Source: Ustilaginoidea virens
Taxonomy: Eukaryota > Ascomycota > Sordariomycetes > Hypocreales > Clavicipitaceae
Length of the DNA: 64,000 nt
Assembly (NCBI RefSeq): GCF_000687475.1
Contig: NC_057319.1
Coordinates: forward strand, 3,896,001-3,960,000
Reading direction: 5' to 3'
Part shown: positions 23,012 to 34,353 of the stretch, in pieces
Position numbering within the stretch: position 1 is the stretch's first letter
How the letters are laid out: each line of letters opens with the position of its first letter
Program-made: the position numbers and the translations under genes
Notes under the pieces: generated by a model
Told to the model about the DNA's origin: nothing
Seen by the model: only the letters and a program-made list of their open reading frames with translations
The model's database searches: none

Positions 23012-25273
23012 GGTACAGTCTCACATCGATAGGGTAAGCGACGAAAAAAAAGTGGATGGTGACAAAGCACCTCTAGGGAATCGACGAGCGAGCGTTGTTG
23101 GGCAGTTGATCCGAGTCAGTTCCAATCCGGCGCTATGTTCCTCTTCTTGTTCTTTTCGTATTCCTCTCTTCGCGTCTGTGGTTCTCGCTATCTTCTTCTT
23201 TCTTTCTTCTTTTCTTCTGTTTCTTCTTCTTGGTTTTTCTTCTTTCTTTTTGTGTCTTTTTTTTTTCTTCCTCCTTTTAGTCGGTCGCGGTGGTGTGCCT
23301 CTTTCGAATTGAGTGAGAAAAGAGAGGATGGCGCGGCGAGAATGGCTGGCTGCCGTCGTCGGTGCCAGTGCCAGTAGCAGCAACAGCTCGAGGAGCAAAG
23401 GACGATAAGAAACAGGACAGGGGATCAGTTAAAGTCCCAGAGTCCCAGCTCCCACAGGAAAGGGACGATCCTGTACAAATACCAGGACTGGCATGGGTAA
23501 CAGGTATGGAGCACAAAGGAAAACCGACCAGGTCCAGGTCTGCCAGGTTTGCTGTGCACCAGGACCCCGTGCAAGGTACCCTGTTATCAATGACTGTTGC
23601 CCGCGCGTAACGGCTTGCTCCGTACTCCGTACTCTGGTAATTATTATTAGTATGGAGTCGGGAGTCCGGGGGGTGCAAAGGGGGAGGAAGGGCTTGGTGC
23701 CACTAGTCGTCACAACCTTGTCCCGTGCGTTGATAAATGAAATGCCCCAAGTCCAAGTGCCTCGAGCCAAATTACCGGGGGAAAAAAAATTGTTTGACAT
23801 TCAGAATTTTCAAGTTGGCTGCGAGAAGGGGGGTTTTTTTTCCAGAAAGATGGCCAGGCCAGTGGATTTTTGCGAGGTTTCAAGGGATTATTGCGCACCC
23901 TTGGTTCTCGGTTCTGGTGGGGGGGGGGGAGCGTCGAGAGCAAAAAGAAGCACGGCACTTGGACGAGGTAGGTACCTACCTAACCTACCTAAACCAGGTT
24001 AGGAGGTAGATGGGCAGTTGTTGCGTCCCGTTCCTCCGCAGCTGCGTCCGGCGCAGGCATGTATGTATATGTATAAGGTAAGGTAAGGTAGGTTATGAGT
24101 CCCTGAGCTGCCATGACGCGGGATGATGGGGGATGGGGGATGGGGGATGGGGGATGGGCTCGGTTCTAACCATGAGCTTCTTTGCCTGGCTTTACCCCTT
24201 CCCCGACTTTTTGTGTTGTGTTGCTGCAGATGTCGAGCAACACAAGGAATCATGCGAGGCTGCCCTATTGTTTGCTATTGGCTCCGAGCAACTCCTAAGC
24301 AGGGGGGGAACATGGAATCGTCAAAAGGTCGACCCCGCGTCAGTCCAGAATCGTGGATCAGAGACTTGATGGGTGGACAGACAGACGGAATGCCAGCGCT
24401 GGCCGGAGCTCAGGTAAAGCTTTTTTTGTCATTATCGGCCAAGGCGAGTGCGAGTGTGCGCTGAGGACAGCGAACAGCGAACAGCAACAGGGCGGCTAGA
24501 CGAACAAGACCTGGATCTGGATGGATTACGGATTAGTTGAGGGAAATTTGTCCACGGATTTGGTGCGAGGTCCTAGCGCTTGGGTTCGGTGCCTTGCCTG
24601 CGCCGCAGCCTGCAGCCTGCAGCCTGCAGCACCGAGTTATGAGTTATGCCCATCCCAGACTTGGACTTGGTGTGGGACAAGCGGATAAGAACAGCCCCCG
24701 AGAGGCAGAGAGGCAGAGCAACGGTCTGGTCTGGTCTGGTCTGGTTGCAATGCCATGCAATGCAATGGGTGGTCGACAGGGGTGTGGAAAGGCGTGCGAG
24801 GGGGGGAAATGGGAGCGCAGCGTAGGCCGGCTCTTTGAGGTCTGGTGTGTGGACTGGTGGGTGTGGACTGGCGTGGGCTGGCCCGACTGGGTGTGGTCTG
24901 TCTGGGTGTGGTCTGGTCTGGGTGGTGTGGTCTGGTCTGGGTGTGGTCGAGGTCGCGCTTCGCCACGGCCCTTGCGGGACGGGCTTGCTTGCAACGCGTG
25001 GCGTGGCCGTGCTGGTGCTGGTGCTGGTGCTGGTGCTGGTGCTGGTGCTGGTGATGGTGCTGGATGCCAGGGCTTGCAGGGCTTGTCGGGAAGGAGGTGG
25101 GAGGTAGAGGTATCTCGGTAGGTACCTAAGGCAGGTTCCAAAGGTCAACCAACAGGTAGGTACCTGCCTACCTGGTACCTCTCAGCATCCCAATTGCCCG
25201 CGGCATCGGCTCTTCTACTACCTACCTACCTCCTACCTTGGGTAAAAGCAGGCAGAGGCCCGTCCCCGAAAGG

Positions 25274-25313
25274 CGTGCGAATCCGTGCGAATCCGTGCGA
25301 ATCCGTGCGAATC
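25274..25313 (+). repeat. Decamer tandem repeat (GTGCGAATCC)
   Basis: Four head-to-tail copies of a 10-base unit with no spacer between them, so not a CRISPR-like array. Confidence 0.85.
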
Positions 25314-25323
25314 ACGGCGGCAC

Positions 25324-25358
<35 letters not shown>

Positions 25359-25611
25359 GCTGGCTGGGTTTGTGTCCGTGGTTGGGTGGTAGCGGAAGGA
25401 GTCAATCCAAAGTTACATCTGGTACCTTGGCGTCGTCAGCCCACATCATCTTAGTTCTAGCTTCCAGCTTCTGGTGCCTGACGACCAGTGGGGCCCATTC
25501 TGCTGAAACCCCACCCCCCCGCGGCCCTGGTCAATCTGGTCACCATCTGGTCAATCTGGCCCATCTGGTCCATCTGGTTCATGGGAAACCCAGAAGCAGC
25601 AGAACCGAGCG

Positions 25612-25650
<39 letters not shown>

Positions 25651-26128
25651 AAGTGCGCCTCTAGCCCCTCCCCTGTTGCCTCCCAAGTTGGACGAGGCGC
25701 CCCGGCCGTCAGGGGTATTGGCCAGTCAAGCAAGGCTCGGTCCCATCAAAGAGTCTCGCTCGAATGGACACAGCAACTCCCAACAGGGACGCATTTCGCA
25801 ACGCAGTCAAGTCATGGAATGGAGGGAGCATGCTCCGGAGTCCGGAGTGGTCAGACGCTCAGCGGCCCCCTTTCTCTGGCGATGCCAACTGTCCAGGCAG
25901 AACAAGCACAGAATTTCCCACCAAGCGGCCGCCCACGCCCCGGCAAGGCAACACTTTGACAGCAATGCGATTCCGCCCTCGAAAAGTTCCACAGCCTTCC
26001 GCCAACTGAACCAGAGCGGCGGTAACTGGTCTGCAACGGAATCTGGACAAGGCCCAACCCAACGGTGGTGGGTATGTAGTATGTGGTTGATGCTGCTGAA
26101 GCCGGGTCGCCTTGGCTCGCCAGCAATA

Positions 26129-26213
26129 GCCGACGTGCGTTTTGCGTTTTGCGTTTTGCGTTTTGCGTTTTTCGTTTTGCGTTTTTCGTTTTGCGTTTTG
26201 CGTTTTGCGTTTG
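26129..26213 (+). repeat. Heptamer tandem array (TGCGTTT)
   Basis: About twelve copies of a 7-base unit TGCGTTT/TTCGTTT, flanked by single-copy DNA. Minisatellite-like and non-coding. Confidence 0.85.
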
Positions 26214-26768
26214 GCGTCACCACCCTTCAACCGACGTGACGTCCCGTATCTCAAGGTTGGCCCATGTGAGCCGAGGACAGCAATGGAAGGGAAGCCCTTG
26301 GTGCTCACTACCTTGTGTCATTCCACTCCGCTTATTGCAGGGCGGGCGGATGACAGGGGGGCCTCATTGCTGATGCATAGTAGCCGTGGCCCAGGCGGTA
26401 AAAAGTTACATGTGGTTCACAATGATCGTTGCTTGCACTGGCTGGCTGACACCCTGCTCGGGCTGATGCATCTGCTGGATTCCAGAACTCTCGAACCAAA
26501 CTCTATTGAACCAGCATCAGCAGCATCCATACGAACAGCTCGAACAGAGCCAACTAAGCCCAAAACAGAAAGACGTGGTGTTTTTTTCTTCTCGCATCTA
26601 TAAATAGGTACCTAGGCACCTTGGGGATAAGGTATACATGTGTAGGTACCTAGGTATATATGGCCTTTCCTCCTCAACCCATCACGGTCAAGTACCGCGA
26701 GCCCCTGCAACATGGTAGCACGAGTCCATCTCACGTCATGGCCTGGCCGTAGAAGCAACTCCAACGCT

Positions 26769-26786
26769 GTACTCCGTACGGAGTAC
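26769..26786. repeat. 18-bp perfect palindrome GTACTCCGTACGGAGTAC
   Basis: The sequence equals its own reverse complement over 18 bases. The same 18-mer recurs at 34336-34353, and half copies are scattered through the window. Confidence 0.9.
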
Positions 26787-27586
26787 GGGGTATATATGTT
26801 GATTGTCCCTTTACTATAATCAAGCACTCTGCCACGAATTCAATTTTCTTACTGCAATCAAGGGCTTCATGTGCAATATCAGTACCGAGTGCTCCGTAGT
26901 AATGGTTACTCCGTAGTCAATGGTGGTAATCATTGATCCTCGCACAGCCCCGCTTCCAGTTCGGGCTTGGCGTTTTCTGCATGATCCTTCCAAGCTCGCT
27001 AGAGGTTCGTCCTTTTCCGACAGAAGTCGAGTCGAGCCGTGATTTTGACTTTTTCCGACGTGTGCAGTAACTTATAAGCCAGGCAAAGGCTCAAGCTGCA
27101 CGAACCTTGTCTTGTGCTGTCCGTGTCATGCAACAAGACTGTTTCTGTTGGCCATCTTTCCAAACCACCCCTCCCCCCCCCCCTTGAGAGCGTCGACGGG
27201 GCTGGAGGCGTGTTTGTCCTTGCCTTGACGTAGTGGCCCCGCAGAAGAGGCATGGACTTTGACTCTTGCACAGAGGCATGGCCCTCGTCGCAGCTTTCCC
27301 GCGAAACCATTGGCCGGGGGGTTTTGGAGATCAAGGAAAGAAAAAAGAAAGGACAAAGAAAGAAAACGGGGGAAATAAGAGGAAGATGTAGAGGGGGGGG
27401 GGGGGGGGGGGGGGGGGAAGAAAAAAAAAAGAAAAGAAAAAAAAAGAAAAGAAAAGAAAAAGGGAGGGGTCGCCCAGACCGAGGCACCGACCGAGGGAAA
27501 GAGGGAAAGAGGGAAACCCGTTTACGCACTGACTCAGACCGCGCTGGCTCCTTCCTGCTCGGGAGAATTGGTTGGTGGCCCTGCGT

Positions 27587-27591
27587 GTCAT
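27587..27591 (+). other. Left target-site duplication of the Copia element
   Basis: GTCAT immediately before the left LTR, repeated exactly at 34154-34158 after the right LTR. Five bases is the usual duplication made by Copia integrases. Confidence 0.92.
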
Positions 27592-27787
27592 TGTCAGAAT
27601 GCACAGGGAAAATGCGATAATGCTTGATTGAAGGAACCAAGTCTTCTCTAAGAGACTTGTGTTCCTAGCTATTTATAGTGGGATAGGGGGTACCCCTAAG
27701 GGCTTACTAATCCAGGGAGAACTCGGCACATCCGACCTCGGACATGACCGATATCCACATTACAGACAAGCCAATTTCCCTCCAATA
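27592..27787 (-). repeat. Left LTR (3' LTR of the element)
   Basis: 196 bp, TG...TA on the plus strand, the last CA having become TA. On the minus strand it carries TATAAATAG at 27677-27669. It differs from the other LTR at eight sites, all transitions. Confidence 0.93.
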
Positions 27788-27798
27788 CACCCCCTTAG
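27788..27798 (-). other. Polypurine tract
   Basis: The minus strand reads TAAGGGGGTG directly before the 3' LTR, the usual place for the plus-strand primer. Confidence 0.6.
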
Positions 27799-29154
27799 GA
27801 TATACTTTCTTTAGGATATCCTGCCATATAGCTAAACTCAGTGTAAAGCAAGATAATAAGTAGAAATATCAATCCACTTAAAACAGTTATGCGCAAAACA
27901 TGATGGTGCCCTTATTGAATAGGCTACCTGTTTAGGGGTAAATTCGCCCAATAGCATATATATAGCGTAAGAAAATAACAATAAACCGTAGATTCTAATT
28001 TTTTATAGGAAATAAGTATAGCTATTGAAAAGCCCCTTTTAATCTGATTTTTTAGGGCGTCTTTTAATCCTTATGAGGCTCTTCCTTATCACTAAAATTA
28101 ATATCGTGAGATTGCGGTTTGGCGTCGTAGGATCCCTTCAAAATAATAAGCCTAAGCTGCCGGCGGAAGATTTTAAATTTCTGGCCTGTTAAGGGCTTTA
28201 TGAAACCGTTAGTAATTATATTGCCCGTTGGAACCTATATAATATCGATCGTTCCTTTTTAAACCTCTTGGCGTAACTAATAGTGATGAATATCTATATG
28301 ATGAAGCCGTATTATGAGCTTGAAGAATTCCTCTTTTAATAGGCGAATAGTCTAGATATTATTGCATTAAATTGTAGGGATATCGGCATATAATTAGAGC
28401 CTAACTTCCTTATATAATCTTTTGAAGGCGATAACCTCCTTTGCCGTATAAGATATTATAAGAAGCTCTGCCTCTATTAATAATATTGTAATAGTATCCT
28501 ATTGACCCGATTTATATATAATTAGGCCGCTAAAGAGCTTAATTATATAGCCCTAACTATTTCATCGCGTCGTAATATTATCTATATAGGAAGTATCAGA
28601 AAATGCCTCTATTTCTACTATATTAGCCCGGAATTCTATCGCGGTATTCTTCTACGTATAGCTATAGTCGAGTGCCTTCCTTACGGCTTGTAAATGGTCT
28701 AGACCCGGATTTTAAAGGAATCTTAATAGCTATAATCCAATATAGCCTAATTTAGGCCTTGTAATTATAATTGGATATACTAACGAGCCTATTATTAATT
28801 AGTATCGCTTCGTATCGTGTGGTTTAGCTATCCTATCGAATGCCTTAAGTCTTATAGTGTGTAGTAGGTGCTCCGGAAGGCGGTCTTTAGTATCGTTAAA
28901 TGCGGTAAGGTTATATTTTATCGCTAGTTTGTCGAAATAAGCCCTCTATATGAGTTATAACTTTCCGGCCGTACGGTTGCGAATAACCTTAATTGCTAGG
29001 AACTATTATAGCTCGCCGAGATCTTTGATCTTGAATGCCGCTATTAATGCTGTATGGAACGATTCGAATGCCTCTATCTATAACTTATAATAAAGCACGA
29101 TTAGGTTATTAATATAGAAGAATATAATAAGGAAGCTATTAATGAAAATATAGG

Positions 29155-29890
29155 TGTTAAAATCCTATAGTAGCCTACTAGGCTGCTGGCCTAATGCCCT
29201 ACTGGCTTACTGACCTTCTAGTCCTTATACCGCCTCTTGGACTTATGGTAGTATTACCTTAGGCCTTTGCCTTTTACCTTAAGGATTTTCAGTGGATTAT
29301 TTACTGTATATCAAGTAAGGTAGGCCTTGCTAAAAAGGTGTGGTATTGCTAAATTAGCGTGGTGGGCCTACTAGTGTGGTGGCGGCCTACTAGTGTGGTG
29401 GCTAGTCCACTAGTGTGGTGGGTAGTCACTAGCGTGGTGGCTAGTTACTAGTGTGGTGACTAGTTACTAGTGCGGTGGTTAGGGTGGTTGGAAAGGCTGG
29501 ATATAGTGGGGCTGCTGACGTATTATATACGTGGCAAAGCGAGCATTACGGGGAGCTTTCTTACTGGCTACCTTGGATGCCTGGGCCCACCCCTCCTTCG
29601 TGTATATATAGGATAGCTTTTCCCTTTCTTTCTAGATAGTAGAAGGGCAGCACAATCGAGTCTGTTAATGCACTATATGCCTCTTAACTTTTTACCTTCC
29701 CTGCGTTTTCTGGTTATCTTATATTTGCCTTGCCTTTACACTTGCCCTGCTTTATAGCACTTGTATAGTCTTAGGACTTGGTGAAAAATCTAGTATTATA
29801 CTAAGATTAGTTCACAGGTCGCAGACAGTCTTGTGCCATCTAGCTAGCTAGTAAGGCTCTGCTTTTATAGTGACCTTGAGAATTGCAATA
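29155..29890. mobile_element. Nested 736-bp insertion, probable solo LTR
   Basis: Begins TGTTAAAATCC, ends GAATTGCAATA, and is flanked on both sides by ATAGG (29150-29154 and 29891-29895), a 5-bp target duplication. It separates two parts of the reverse-transcriptase reading frame: the ...KDPY piece on the right and the IFINSFL...FFYINN piece on the left join in frame when the insert and one ATAGG copy are set aside. Inside are tandem repeats (29340-29485) and a TATATATA at about 29612. TG/TA-type ends (TA possibly from RIP of CA), size and internal TATA fit a solo LTR of another retrotransposon; its family is unknown. Confidence 0.8.
29340..29485 (+). repeat. Degenerate tandem repeat, CTAGTGTGGTGG units
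   Basis: Six to seven copies of a unit of about 20 bases containing ACTAGTGTGGTGG within the nested insertion. Such arrays are common in LTR U3 regions. Confidence 0.75.
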
Positions 29891-32800
29891 ATAGGGGTCC
29901 TTACAGACCTATTTGAAGCCTTATTGCAATAGGAATCGTAATAACTCTTTGAACTATAGTAGCGGAGACCTTTAAAGCCCGTATAGGGCATATAATAACC
30001 TAATAAATATGAAACTATCGTGGAATTTATCGGGTTGTTTGCAATAGATGGTCTTATTAAGTGGTATATTAAAAAAGGCTGTAATGAAGTCATATTAGTG
30101 CATTTCTAGGTTAAAAAAGTATATTAATGCTATAAGAAGCCGAAATATATATGCCGTAAGCGCCGCTACCTGGGTATTATAAAGATTATAGGGTTATTGA
30201 TTACTATAAACGCATAATCGTGCCTTATAACTAGTGAGATACCTATCTTGGTCCTATTTGTAGGTAAATACCTACTTTAGGTCTAATAGCTTAATCTAAG
30301 GGTCGATAGATAAATTATTTCGTTAAATAATATACCTAATCTCCCTATTTATAACCTTTAAATATTCTTCTTTTATAGCGGCGATAAATTCCTCGCGCTT
30401 AGGGTGCTTTCTAAGCTCCCTCTATATCGCCAGCTCTTTAGGTATATTTGTGATATATAGTGCCTTTATTATAGCTAAAGGCTTCGCGATAGAAGCTGTG
30501 AATATATTATAAGTATTTCCTTTAAGCTTTATAAAGAATATATTATCGAAAGGAGTAATCGGCTTAAGTTTATCGTTAGGCTTAGGCGAAAATGGCGGGG
30601 ATAGCAGTATCGCTTAAGCGATAGCTTCTTCGGGGTAGTCTATAACCTTAAGATTAATTTCTATTGGTTAAGGGGTATTATTAGTAGCTTTATTTTATGC
30701 CTTTAGTGCCTATTTAATAATAGGATTATTAGCAAAGATATTTTTAATTAAATTCCCGGATAATACGAGTTTAAAGTTATTAATAATAGGTGTTTCTTTA
30801 ATATTACCGATAAGGCTATTTAGGGCCTCTTTCTATTATTTAGAAATCGGTAAGTAGCATTTATTTTAATAAAAAATGGTCTTATCGAATGTAATATAGC
30901 TAGAATTAAACTAGTAGCTTCTTTTTAACGAAAGCACCTAAATTAGGTACTAAGTGGTCGAGATATAGCCTGCTAAATACCTAATATAAGCTCTTTAATT
31001 AAGCTTTAGACCTTTCTGTAATATCCTATCGCGAGTTATTACGAAAGCCTTGTATTTATAGGCGCGGAGGTAGTGAATTTATAGATGAATATCTATTAGT
31101 AGGTGTTTCTAGGCGGGCTTATTGTTATAGAGCTAAAGTTAAAGTATTTAAAGAGGTGACTTCTAGTTATTATAAGGTCTTTCCGACTTTCTAGGGCTTC
31201 GATTTAGTAAATATACCGCTGCTTCAGCTATAATAGGCTATAACTCCTTAGGAAAGCCTGCTTATATATTGAGAAGGGCTATCTTTGTCTTTAATACCCC
31301 CCTAGAACGTTCAGTATAACCGTTCTAATATTAGTAATTAAGGTTTGAATTTCGAATTATAATGCCTTTCCGTTTGGCTTCTTCCCGACTATTACTAGTC
31401 TAGAATACTATTTTATTATTAGAGATGACTATCGCAATTACTATATCGTATAGGCGTAAAACTTAATTCTCGAAGATTAGCTAGCATTTAGGTAGGTCGG
31501 TCTTTCTAGGTATCGTGAAAATGCATTTTATTCCTATAAATCGGTAGGTAAATAACGCTATATATTTATTACTATTAAAAGCAGTAGCTTATGGAAATAG
31601 ATCGAAAGAGACCACTTTAAAGGGTTTTTGAGGCATCGAGAGCTTATAAGATAATCGTAATATCTGCTTTACGATTTTTATACTGCTATAAACCTTATAA
31701 TTCGAAGCTTCCTTTTCCTTAGGTATTTATAATATATCCTTAAAGATATGATCTATCGAATCCCGACCTAGGTGCTTAAAACGCGTATGCTAGATAATAT
31801 AAGGCGTTTTTATTAAAGTTTTGGGCTGGCGGCTATCTCCTCGAGCTAAATAGGCTTCGTTAATAATTGAGGCTTTATTTTAAGCCTTTATAATAAATTC
31901 ATCTATAGGCATATTATTTCCGCTATTTTGGTAGAGGATATAGGGCCTTTTTTCTACTTAAGAAACTTAAAAGATAACTTCTTATTGATTATTTTTCCAT
32001 AGGTAAATCTCGTCGACTTTATTATTCTAAAATAATCCCTTATTTCTTATTTTTTTTATAGCGAGAAGATTCGCTACGATCGTTAGATTATATAGAATAT
32101 TGGTAAAGGTAATAGCCCTTCTATCCTATAATATAATTCGAATTAAGCTAATACTAAGGACTTTTGAAACACTATTATGAGTATTATAAACGAGGTATTT
32201 ATCGATATTATAATCGATATTAGTAAACCACTTTATATTATTGAAAATGTGTATTGAAGTGCTACTGTCGAGTATAATACGAGACTTTAAAAGGCCTAAA
32301 TTATCTAGGTGAGTTCCTATAGAAAGAATAGATATTGTGAATACCTTATCTTCCTTTTCTTTCTCTATTAATTTATCTTTTTCCTTATTATTATCGTTAT
32401 TGCTTTTGCTTTTGCCTTTGCCCTTATGTTTATTTTAAAAGGTTTTAAATGCATTTTGTACTTCTTTGGATTCTTTTTTCATCTTTTTATATACAGCTTC
32501 TTAGCTTTTTTTGCTGATCCTATCTTTTAAGTGGTTTAGAGCTATCGATAGAGTTAATATCTAATAATTTTTGTAATGAGGCCCCTTTACTATATGGGGC
32601 TTGCTATAGTATTTATAGGTCTTTTTCTCTGCCGAAGATAAAGCCGAAGTATTACTAGAAGCGGCTTATAATAAAGGTTTGGTATCGTTAGTTATAAATG
32701 CTATATGACTATTGCTAACCTTCCCCTTCTCTTCTAGCTTTTATTTCTGCCGAATATATTTAATAGTCGTTAGAAAATCGAGATATTTATTCTATTTTTA

Positions 32801-33940
32801 TGCTTTTACTATTCGATTAAGGATTTTTTCCTTAAAGGTAGGATACTTTTAATGAAGAGCTTCTATTAGCTATTTGGTAGGCGTATTTCTATTAATAAGG
32901 ATCGAGTCTATTTGTATTAATCGCTTATATAATATAGAGATTTCGTTGAACTATTCTTTTATATTATATCTTCCGAGATTATATTGTATAGCCTATTTGA
33001 ATTTTTCTTTAAGGTATTCCCAGATAATAAGCTGAACCGGTTATATACATTCTATTAGGCGTTAAATTTTTCCTTAAATGTTCCGATTGCCTGCCACTAA
33101 TATCTTATAGCTAGGGCTCAGCGTTGATTTAAACTATACTATATATACTCGAAGGTTCCGACTAAATATTATATAACGGTCGTTCTGAATATTGTACTAA
33201 ATGTTAGCTTATTTCATCTATTCTGCAGTAGTAATACCACTAGGGTGTTATATCGGCTTAAAGTGGTAGTTTTCTTTAATATTCTCGATTTGCTGCGGCC
33301 GGATTATTCTTATTCTTACTATTAGTGCTACCGATGATGCCCTAGCTGCCGATATAGTTCTAGTATTTACAGAAGGGGTATAATCTATAGCTTCTGTTGA
33401 TGAATCGGCTGTTGCTGCTAATATAGGTGTTGATGCTAATGCCTACGTGGAATAGATAGGTTTATCTAATTCCCACGCCGGCAGAAGAGGCATATTTAGT
33501 ATTGCTAAGCCCTTAGGGTCAACGAATATCCAAATATCATCCTCTAAAGCACGCTTTTAAATATAATTATACTAGATATCCTAATCATATCGGGATATCA
33601 GCCTGACTGCTAATTTAGAGCTATTATCAGTAATAGTACCCATTTTTGCTAATAACGATATTCAGGGCACGAATTGATCTAACGAAAATAGTGGTTAAGA
33701 TATCGGTTGGTTACTTTTAAAGGAAATATCGCTATTTTCCTCCTAAATAGCCTCCTTTTTGATTAATAAGGCCACACGAGTATATTAGTAATAAGGCTTT
33801 TGATGGATTCAACGGGGAACCTAGAGCTTGCTTAAATAGGATCTGGAAAATAGTGGCTTTTATAGCAAAATAAAGATAACAGTTGATCTTAAGGCTGGGC
33901 TATAAGGTAAGGGATAAAAATGAGGTTTTTATTGTGATAT

Positions 33941-33957
33941 TTACGCAATTGCTACTA
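33941..33957 (-). other. Primer-binding-site relic
   Basis: The minus strand just inside the right LTR reads TAGTAGCAATTGC. It resembles the TGGTAGCG start of initiator-tRNA-Met primer sites used by Copia/Ty1 elements, with two G-to-A changes. The match is short. Confidence 0.5.
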
Positions 33958-34153
33958 TATCAGAATGCATAGGGAAAATGCGATAATGCTTGATTGAAGG
34001 AACTAAGTCTTCTCTAAGAGACTTGTGTTCCCAGCTATTTATAGTGGGATAGGGGGTACCCCTAAGGGCTTACTGATCCAGGGAGAACTCGGCACATCCG
34101 ACCTCGGATATAACCGATATCCACATTACAGACAAGCCAATTTCCCTCCAACA
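33958..34153 (-). repeat. Right LTR (5' LTR of the element)
   Basis: 196 bp, TA...CA on the plus strand (first G changed to A). It carries the LTR TATA box on the minus strand at 34043-34035 and is the promoter end for minus-strand transcription. GTCAT follows at 34154-34158. Confidence 0.93.
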
Positions 34154-34335
34154 GTCATTAATCTGGCCATGCCCCGTCGGGACTTTCTGAATGCTGTCTC
34201 TGCATTCAAACGACAACAAGAACGAGTCTACCGCGAGAACTATTGAGTCAGGACCCTGGGCATCACCTACCTCTGCCGACTGAGGCAGATTGATTCAAGA
34301 CCGAGGATTGGGTACTAATCCGCATCAACCTATCC

Positions 34336-34353
34336 GTACTCCGTACGGAGTAC
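34336..34353. repeat. 18-bp perfect palindrome, second copy
   Basis: GTACTCCGTACGGAGTAC, identical to 26769-26786, about 180 bp outside the right LTR. Confidence 0.9.

Larger units (their letters stand above)
23012..27586. other. Gene-poor, repeat-rich intergenic region
   Basis: 4.6 kb with no recognisable gene. It contains a G/A-GGGGAT heptamer tandem (24122-24157), TCTGG tandem (24722-24745), GCTGGT hexamers (about 25011-25055), a 10-base unit GTGCGAATCC repeated four times (25274-25313), an AGC run (25327-25356), a long A run (about 25613-25645), a TGCGTTT heptamer array (26129-26213), a 25-base G run (27393-27417) and several GGTACCTA and TACGGAGTA motifs. Long frames (such as 25238-26239) translate these repeats. 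Confidence 0.55.
27799..33940 (-). pseudogene. Copia gag-pol relic, many stops
   Basis: No frame is open for long. Recognisable pieces in minus-strand order: Cys/His-knuckle remnant near 32.6 kb (Cys codons turned to Tyr); integrase core piece near 31.65-31.5 kb (KPFKVVSFDLFP, KYIALFTYRF, KTDLPKC); reverse transcriptase N-terminal part near 30.1-29.9 kb (ITAFFNIPLNKTIY, LLYALYGL); its catalytic box near 29.12 kb (FFYINNLIV, where Copia has YVDD); and the RNase H end near 28.3-28.18 kb (HIDI, KGTID, VPTG, TKPLTG-like). Stops replace Trp and Gln codons. The substitutions are G-to-A or C-to-T. Confidence 0.9.
27592..34153 (-). mobile_element. RIP-inactivated Copia LTR retrotransposon
   Basis: 6562 bp bounded by two 196-bp direct LTRs and 5-bp GTCAT duplications. 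It reads on the minus strand: LTR TATA box, a primer-binding-site relic beside the right LTR, gag zinc-knuckle relic near 32.6 kb, integrase near 31.6 kb, reverse transcriptase 30.1-29.1 kb, RNase H end near 28.2 kb, and a polypurine tract beside the left LTR. The order integrase before reverse transcriptase defines Copia rather than Gypsy. The interior is strongly A+T-rich against G+C-rich flanks, and catalytic codons are changed by G-to-A on the coding strand (YVDD to YINN, Trp and Gln to stops), as RIP produces. It is certainly non-autonomous. Another insertion sits inside it (29155-29890). Confidence 0.95.

Noticed and set aside
25274..25313. Regular decamer repeats as a CRISPR-like array
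   Set aside because: Units are head to tail with no spacers, and this is a eukaryotic genome.
26129..26213. Interstitial telomere
   Set aside because: The unit is TGCGTTT, not TTAGGG or its complement.
25238..26239. 333-codon open frame
   Set aside because: Its translation is mostly products of AGC, poly-A and heptamer repeats, with no domain and no splice context.
29848..30093. 81-codon minus-strand frame
   Set aside because: An out-of-frame reading across the edge of the nested insertion and the Copia reverse-transcriptase relic.
34025..34246. 73-codon frame at the right LTR
   Set aside because: It is LTR sequence running on into flanking DNA, not a gene.
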